From Candidatus Mediterraneibacter colneyensis (GTDB lineage Bacteria; Bacillota; Clostridia; Lachnospirales; Lachnospiraceae), in NCBI GenBank assembly GCA_019114745.1, contig DXEY01000120.1:1-18289 (forward strand): DNA of 18,289 nucleotides, given 5' to 3'. Positions within the stretch are counted from its first letter, which is position 1; every line of letters begins with the position of its first letter. Made by a program: the position numbers and the translations under genes. Under the pieces are notes generated by a model that was not told the origin of the DNA, did not search any database, and saw nothing but the letters and a program-made list of their open reading frames with translations. This document shows positions 15,087 to 18,289 of this stretch, piece by piece.

Positions 15087-16382
15087 ATGCAGAGGGAAGA
15101 GTATAACCATGTGATCAGTGAATTGAAGTCGATGCCGTCGGACACACCGGAGGAGCGCGCTGCCAGGTGGGAATGGTTCCGCGGGCAGGACGCCTACGAC
15201 GCCGTGGCTGTCTACATGCTGCGCCAGATGCGTTCCGGCGCGTTCCGGGAGCTGACGAAAAGACTGGATCTACAAGAGGTACAGTCCGAAGATTTCGACA
15301 TGGCAGGCGGAGCGTATGCGGACAAGTCCGTCAATCTTGACACGGTCGTGTTTACCGAAGCGCTGAAACAGACGGTGCAGACTTATACCGGCGAGGGCAG
15401 ATCCGGTGAGATCCCCTTTCTCGCCTGTGTGAGAAAGACGTATGACCAGATGTGCATCAGGGAGTCCGGGCAGGATCCGCTAAAACTTGAAGGCATGCGG
15501 ATGCAGAGCAGAAAAGAGCGGATGTACTATGTGCTCCGGCTGGTTCGGAGTACCAGGGAAGCGCTGGAACGTTCCGGCAGGCGCGGAAACGCCAGAGAAG
15601 TGCTGCTGGAGTGTGCGGCACAGGAAAAGATCAGGCTGTCCCGTGCCGAACTTGAAGACGCGCTGGACTGTGTGGAACATCTCGGGGTGATCGGCAGGCT
15701 CGACGAGCCGCTGGAGGATGAGGATGACAGCGGAGCGTCTCTGGGAGATACGGTAGCAGATCCGAAAGACAGCTATGCCGGGCTAGAAGCGGGAAGGAAA
15801 TGGGAGGCATTTCTGGAAGCATTTTCAGAGGGGCTGGAGAATGGATGGCAGACCGTAAAGAGCGCTTCCGGGAAAAAGGACAGAGAGATCATTCAGTCTT
15901 TTCTCTCCAAAGATATCCTGATCGTGCTGAAACTCAAGTATCTGGAGGAAGAGCTGCGCCGGGAGTACAGCGATCAGATCGAACCGAAGTGCAGGCAGTG
16001 GTGCCACAGGAGCGGCAGATGCAGCGCGAAAGGAGACGGATGCTATATCCGATACGGGACGATGCCGGAAGACCGGGAGAACGGGGCGGACGACATCTAT
16101 GAGAAGCTGGAAGGACAGGCGGAGCCACTGTATGGATGCATTCTGAACAATGAGTATGTAGACCGGGCATTTGAGACACCGCCGGGCAGCCTTTATGACA
16201 TCTATACCGGAAAGCTCAAAGACTTCCGCGGGGAGGACGGAGATACATTCCAGTTTACGGATGCGGTACTGGCAAAGGCGCTTGGCATTGGCGACCGGTC
16301 AAAGATCTCCAGGATGCGCAAACGTTATGAAACTGTGACCCGAAATGAATTGTATAAGATTTTCAGCAGGACGGAGGAGTGA
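15087..16382 (+). CDS. Divergent sigma-70-like protein with four-cysteine cluster and C-terminal HTH
   Basis: A 431-residue protein. Residues about 55-125 resemble sigma region 2 (ALKQTVQTYTGEG, then IPFLACVRKTYDQMC). Residues 139-226 resemble region 3, ending in LDEPLEDEDDSGASLGDTVADP (205-226). This parallels the SLDAPIGDEDDSTLGDLI-DP stretch of sigma-70 proteins. Residues 302-319 hold cysteines spaced C-x3-C-x5-C-x6-C, a possible zinc site. Residues 380-410 (FTDAVLAKALGIGDRSKISR, then MRKRYETV) look like a helix-turn-helix. It may direct or modulate transcription, with the CARF protein encoded 10 nt upstream as sensor. ATG 15087 is preferred over GTG 15078 because GAGGTG lies 6 nt before it. 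The similarity is by eye and divergent, so a non-sigma DNA-binding role remains possible. Confidence 0.6.
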   Translation: MQREEYNHVISELKSMPSDTPEERAARWEWFRGQDAYDAVAVYMLRQMRSGAFRELTKRLDLQEVQSEDFDMAGGAYADKSVNLDTVVFTEALKQTVQTYTGEGRSGEIPFLACVRKTYDQMCIRESGQDPLKLEGMRMQSRKERMYYVLRLVRSTREALERSGRRGNAREVLLECAAQEKIRLSRAELEDALDCVEHLGVIGRLDEPLEDEDDSGASLGDTVADPKDSYAGLEAGRKWEAFLEAFSEGLENGWQTVKSASGKKDREIIQSFLSKDILIVLKLKYLEEELRREYSDQIEPKCRQWCHRSGRCSAKGDGCYIRYGTMPEDRENGADDIYEKLEGQAEPLYGCILNNEYVDRAFETPPGSLYDIYTGKLKDFRGEDGDTFQFTDAVLAKALGIGDRSKISRMRKRYETVTRNELYKIFSRTEE

Positions 16383-16384
16383 GG

Positions 16385-16759
16385 ATGGAAAAGAAACCAG
16401 TGTTTGTCAATTGTTCCAATCATCCTTCTGACCGCTGGGGCGCTTTCCAGATGCGCGAGGCGGAAAAGTACGGGACTGTGGCGGACGTCAGATTCCCTGC
16501 GGTGGATCCGTCCATGACAGAGGAAGAGATCGCAGAACTGGCAGAGCAGACGTGCCGCGAGATCCTCTCCTGTGACCCGGAGACGGTCATGTGCCAGGGA
16601 GAGTTCACATTGACCTATGCCATTGTACGCAGGCTCCGGGAGCAGGGAGTCAGAGTGGTGGCGGCATGCAGCAGAAGGATGACAAAAGAAAGAACGGGAT
16701 CTTACGGATCTAAGAAAGAAGTGTACTTCCGGTTCGAGGGATTCCGCGAGTACAGATAA
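16385..16759 (+). CDS. Small CRISPR-linked Rossmann-like protein of unknown function
   Basis: A 124-residue protein. It begins with a short strand and loop (VFVNCSNHPSDRW, 6-18), then VADVRFPAVDP (32-42), VMCQGEFTLTYAIVRRLREQ (68-87), VRVVAACSRR (89-98) and a closing FRFEGFREY. The alternating strand-helix pattern suggests a small Rossmann-like fold, and the invariant-looking NHPS, GEFT and CSRR segments could form an active or binding site. Similar proteins, as I recall, occur beside type III CARF genes, but I cannot name the family. It does not match my memory of Csx15, Csx16 or Csx20. A cyclic oligoadenylate ring nuclease is one hypothesis. ATG 16385 follows GGAGGAG; the start is 2 nt after the previous stop. 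Confidence 0.6.
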   Translation: MEKKPVFVNCSNHPSDRWGAFQMREAEKYGTVADVRFPAVDPSMTEEEIAELAEQTCREILSCDPETVMCQGEFTLTYAIVRRLREQGVRVVAACSRRMTKERTGSYGSKKEVYFRFEGFREYR

Positions 16760-16787
16760 AAATATGAGAGTAACGGAGGAAAAAGAA

Positions 16788-18289
16788 ATGGAAAGAAGAA
16801 TGTTGATCGCACAGATCGGAAAAGGATCATACCGCCCGACAAACTATGCCGTGGTAAAGAAAGGATGCGATGATCCTTCCGTATGTGAGCTGGACGAGAC
16901 GTCAAAGTACAAAACAGGTTATACATTTGAGGCAGTGCTCCATGAGCTGCAAAGAGAGAAGAAGATCGATATCGATACGGTAGTCCTGATCGGTACCGTA
17001 TCTTCCTACTGGGGATCGCTGGTGAGAGGATACCTTGAGAGCGGCGAAGCGGATCAGGAGAAGAAGGCGGATGAGGATTACTGGACAGGCAGGCTCAGAG
17101 ACATACTCGGAGACAGGGCGGATCTGGAACTCGACACGAAGAATCTCTGGTATCAGGAGAAACACGCGCTGGAATATTATATTCACAACATTTCTACCGA
17201 CCGGGAAGTGCTGGAGAGGACAGAGGCGTTTTTGAGTGAAGCAGTGCAGAAAAAGCTGGGGTGCAGTACACAGGTCAGGATCGTTATCCTGAGAAAGGGC
17301 ATCGCCCACAACGAAATGGAGGAGAATTTCGACCTGCTCCAGAGCGGGGTCGAGAGAGTCGTGGCAGGATATGAAAATCCGGAGCATATCGATGTATATT
17401 TTGATATTTCCAATGGATTCCGTTCCCTTCCTATGTATATCTACAGTTTCACGAATTACCTGACCCGTATCAGGAAGGAGAACTACCGTCTGTATATGTA
17501 CTACGGCATGGGAGATGCGATCGAGGCATATGGGAGCACGGGAGAGCGGTATGCGCCTATGGTAGAACTCAGCGAAGTGACGGATCTGATGCAGTGGATC
17601 AACGCGGTCAATGAGTTCCGAAACTTCGGCTCTGTCAGGGAACTCCAGAAGATCTTCCGAGAGCATGAGGAGTGGGATATCGAGGTAAAAGGCGGCACGA
17701 GGGAAAAGCTCTCCGATGTATTCGCTATGTTTGATTATGCGACCAATGCACACAACCTGAAAGTACTTGAGGATGAGATCGAGAGTATCTGCTCCATGAA
17801 CTTCCACGAGGAGGGGGAGACACGGCTTCCACGGCAGGCACAGCTTCTGCTGGATGACATCGGGAAGGATTTCAGGAGGAGATTTCAGGATGGACAGACC
17901 CCATACCGTTTCAGCCGGCTCACGCTTAAACTGGCGGAGTGGTTCTACGAGCAGGATCGTAACGGAAGCGCAGCCATTGCCCTTATGGAAGGCATGACTA
18001 CATATGTCATGGAGAGGTTTGAGGATGAAGTCAGGGCCCTGTTTGACATAAAGGAGAATAAGACTTCGTCTGCCGGGCTGGCAAAACAGCTGCAGGCGGC
18101 GGGCCTGAGTTTTGAAGGCGCGCAGATGACAGACTGGCTCTTTGACAATACAAGAGACGAAAACAAACACAGCATCAGAGAAAAGGTCAGATATATGATA
18201 CTCCGCGCCAACCTTCGCAGCGATGGACAGTTTATTGAAGAATACAGAAAAATGGGTCAGAACATCCGCAACATCTCCGCTCATATCCT
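16788..18289 (+). CDS. TM1812-family CARF-HEPN CRISPR ribonuclease (Csx1/Csm6-like), cut by window end
   Basis: At least 500 residues, open to the window edge. The N-terminal half is a CARF domain: MLIAQIGKGSYRPTNYAVV (5-23), a second strand VVLIGTVSSYWGSLV, and the TM1812 signature YFDISNGFRSLPMYIY (204-219) followed by YYGMGDAIEAY. The C-terminal half is helical. Close to the window end is R494-NISA-H499, the R-x4-H pair of HEPN ribonucleases; an additional R456-DENK-H461 also fits the spacing. Such proteins are RNases switched on by cyclic tetra- or hexa-adenylate from a type III Cas10 during infection. GGAGGA sits 7 nt before ATG 16788; an in-frame ATG at 16764 has no binding site. The long antisense frame across this gene is a shadow. 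Confidence 0.85.
   Translation, partial: MERRMLIAQIGKGSYRPTNYAVVKKGCDDPSVCELDETSKYKTGYTFEAVLHELQREKKIDIDTVVLIGTVSSYWGSLVRGYLESGEADQEKKADEDYWTGRLRDILGDRADLELDTKNLWYQEKHALEYYIHNISTDREVLERTEAFLSEAVQKKLGCSTQVRIVILRKGIAHNEMEENFDLLQSGVERVVAGYENPEHIDVYFDISNGFRSLPMYIYSFTNYLTRIRKENYRLYMYYGMGDAIEAYGSTGERYAPMVELSEVTDLMQWINAVNEFRNFGSVRELQKIFREHEEWDIEVKGGTREKLSDVFAMFDYATNAHNLKVLEDEIESICSMNFHEEGETRLPRQAQLLLDDIGKDFRRRFQDGQTPYRFSRLTLKLAEWFYEQDRNGSAAIALMEGMTTYVMERFEDEVRALFDIKENKTSSAGLAKQLQAAGLSFEGAQMTDWLFDNTRDENKHSIREKVRYMILRANLRSDGQFIEEYRKMGQNIRNISAHI

Noticed and set aside
16902..18284. Long minus-strand open frame (460 codons)
   Set aside because: It is antisense to the TM1812-type gene, has no ribosome binding site or recognisable motif, and its composition is that of a codon shadow.

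Overview
The window looks like a chromosomal segment from a Gram-positive Clostridia (Firmicutes) species, most likely a Lachnospiraceae-type gut anaerobe. This rests on strong AAGGAGG-type ribosome binding sites on nearly every gene, moderate G+C codon use, and Ddl, MurF, PncB and Cof-type HAD proteins of clostridial character. No rRNA or tRNA gene is visible, and no taxonomic search was possible.

Layout. (1) 1-1700: the 3' end of a WYL-domain regulator on the + strand converges on a two-gene minus-strand unit. That unit is a fusion of a DUF5714-like domain with a low-molecular-weight arsenate reductase/phosphatase domain, followed by a DUF2871-like membrane protein that appears to lack its middle. 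(2) 1654-6870, + strand: a 1211-residue RecD-like helicase with a Cys/His-rich N-terminus and a probable PD-(D/E)XK nuclease C-terminus, then a Nudix hydrolase, then a shikimate/quinate dehydrogenase with its own promoter. (3) 6890-11760, minus strand: a housekeeping run read pncB > ddl > murF > HAD phosphatase. It covers NAD salvage and D-Ala-D-Ala peptidoglycan synthesis, and ends in a terminator that overlaps the last codons of the HAD gene. (4) 11706-12520: a CRISPR leader, a short array of 6 repeats and 5 spacers read on the + strand, and two strong hairpins. (5) 12596 to the window end: a tightly packed + strand operon of six genes starting directly after the array and running off the window.

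The operon after the array is the most interesting part. It encodes, in order: a coiled-coil protein with a hydrophobic N-terminus; an uncharacterised 381-residue protein with hydrophobic segments; a stand-alone CARF-type protein; a divergent sigma-70-like protein with a four-cysteine cluster and a C-terminal helix-turn-helix; a small conserved Rossmann-like protein; and a TM1812/Csx1-type CARF-HEPN protein cut by the window edge. CARF proteins sense cyclic oligoadenylate made by type III effector complexes, so this is probably the accessory arm of a type III CRISPR system. The cas10/csm/cmr and cas1/cas2 genes are not in the window. A CARF sensor next to a sigma-like factor suggests second-messenger-controlled transcription, and the leading pair of membrane-associated proteins may be an undescribed effector. 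These last two ideas are inference.
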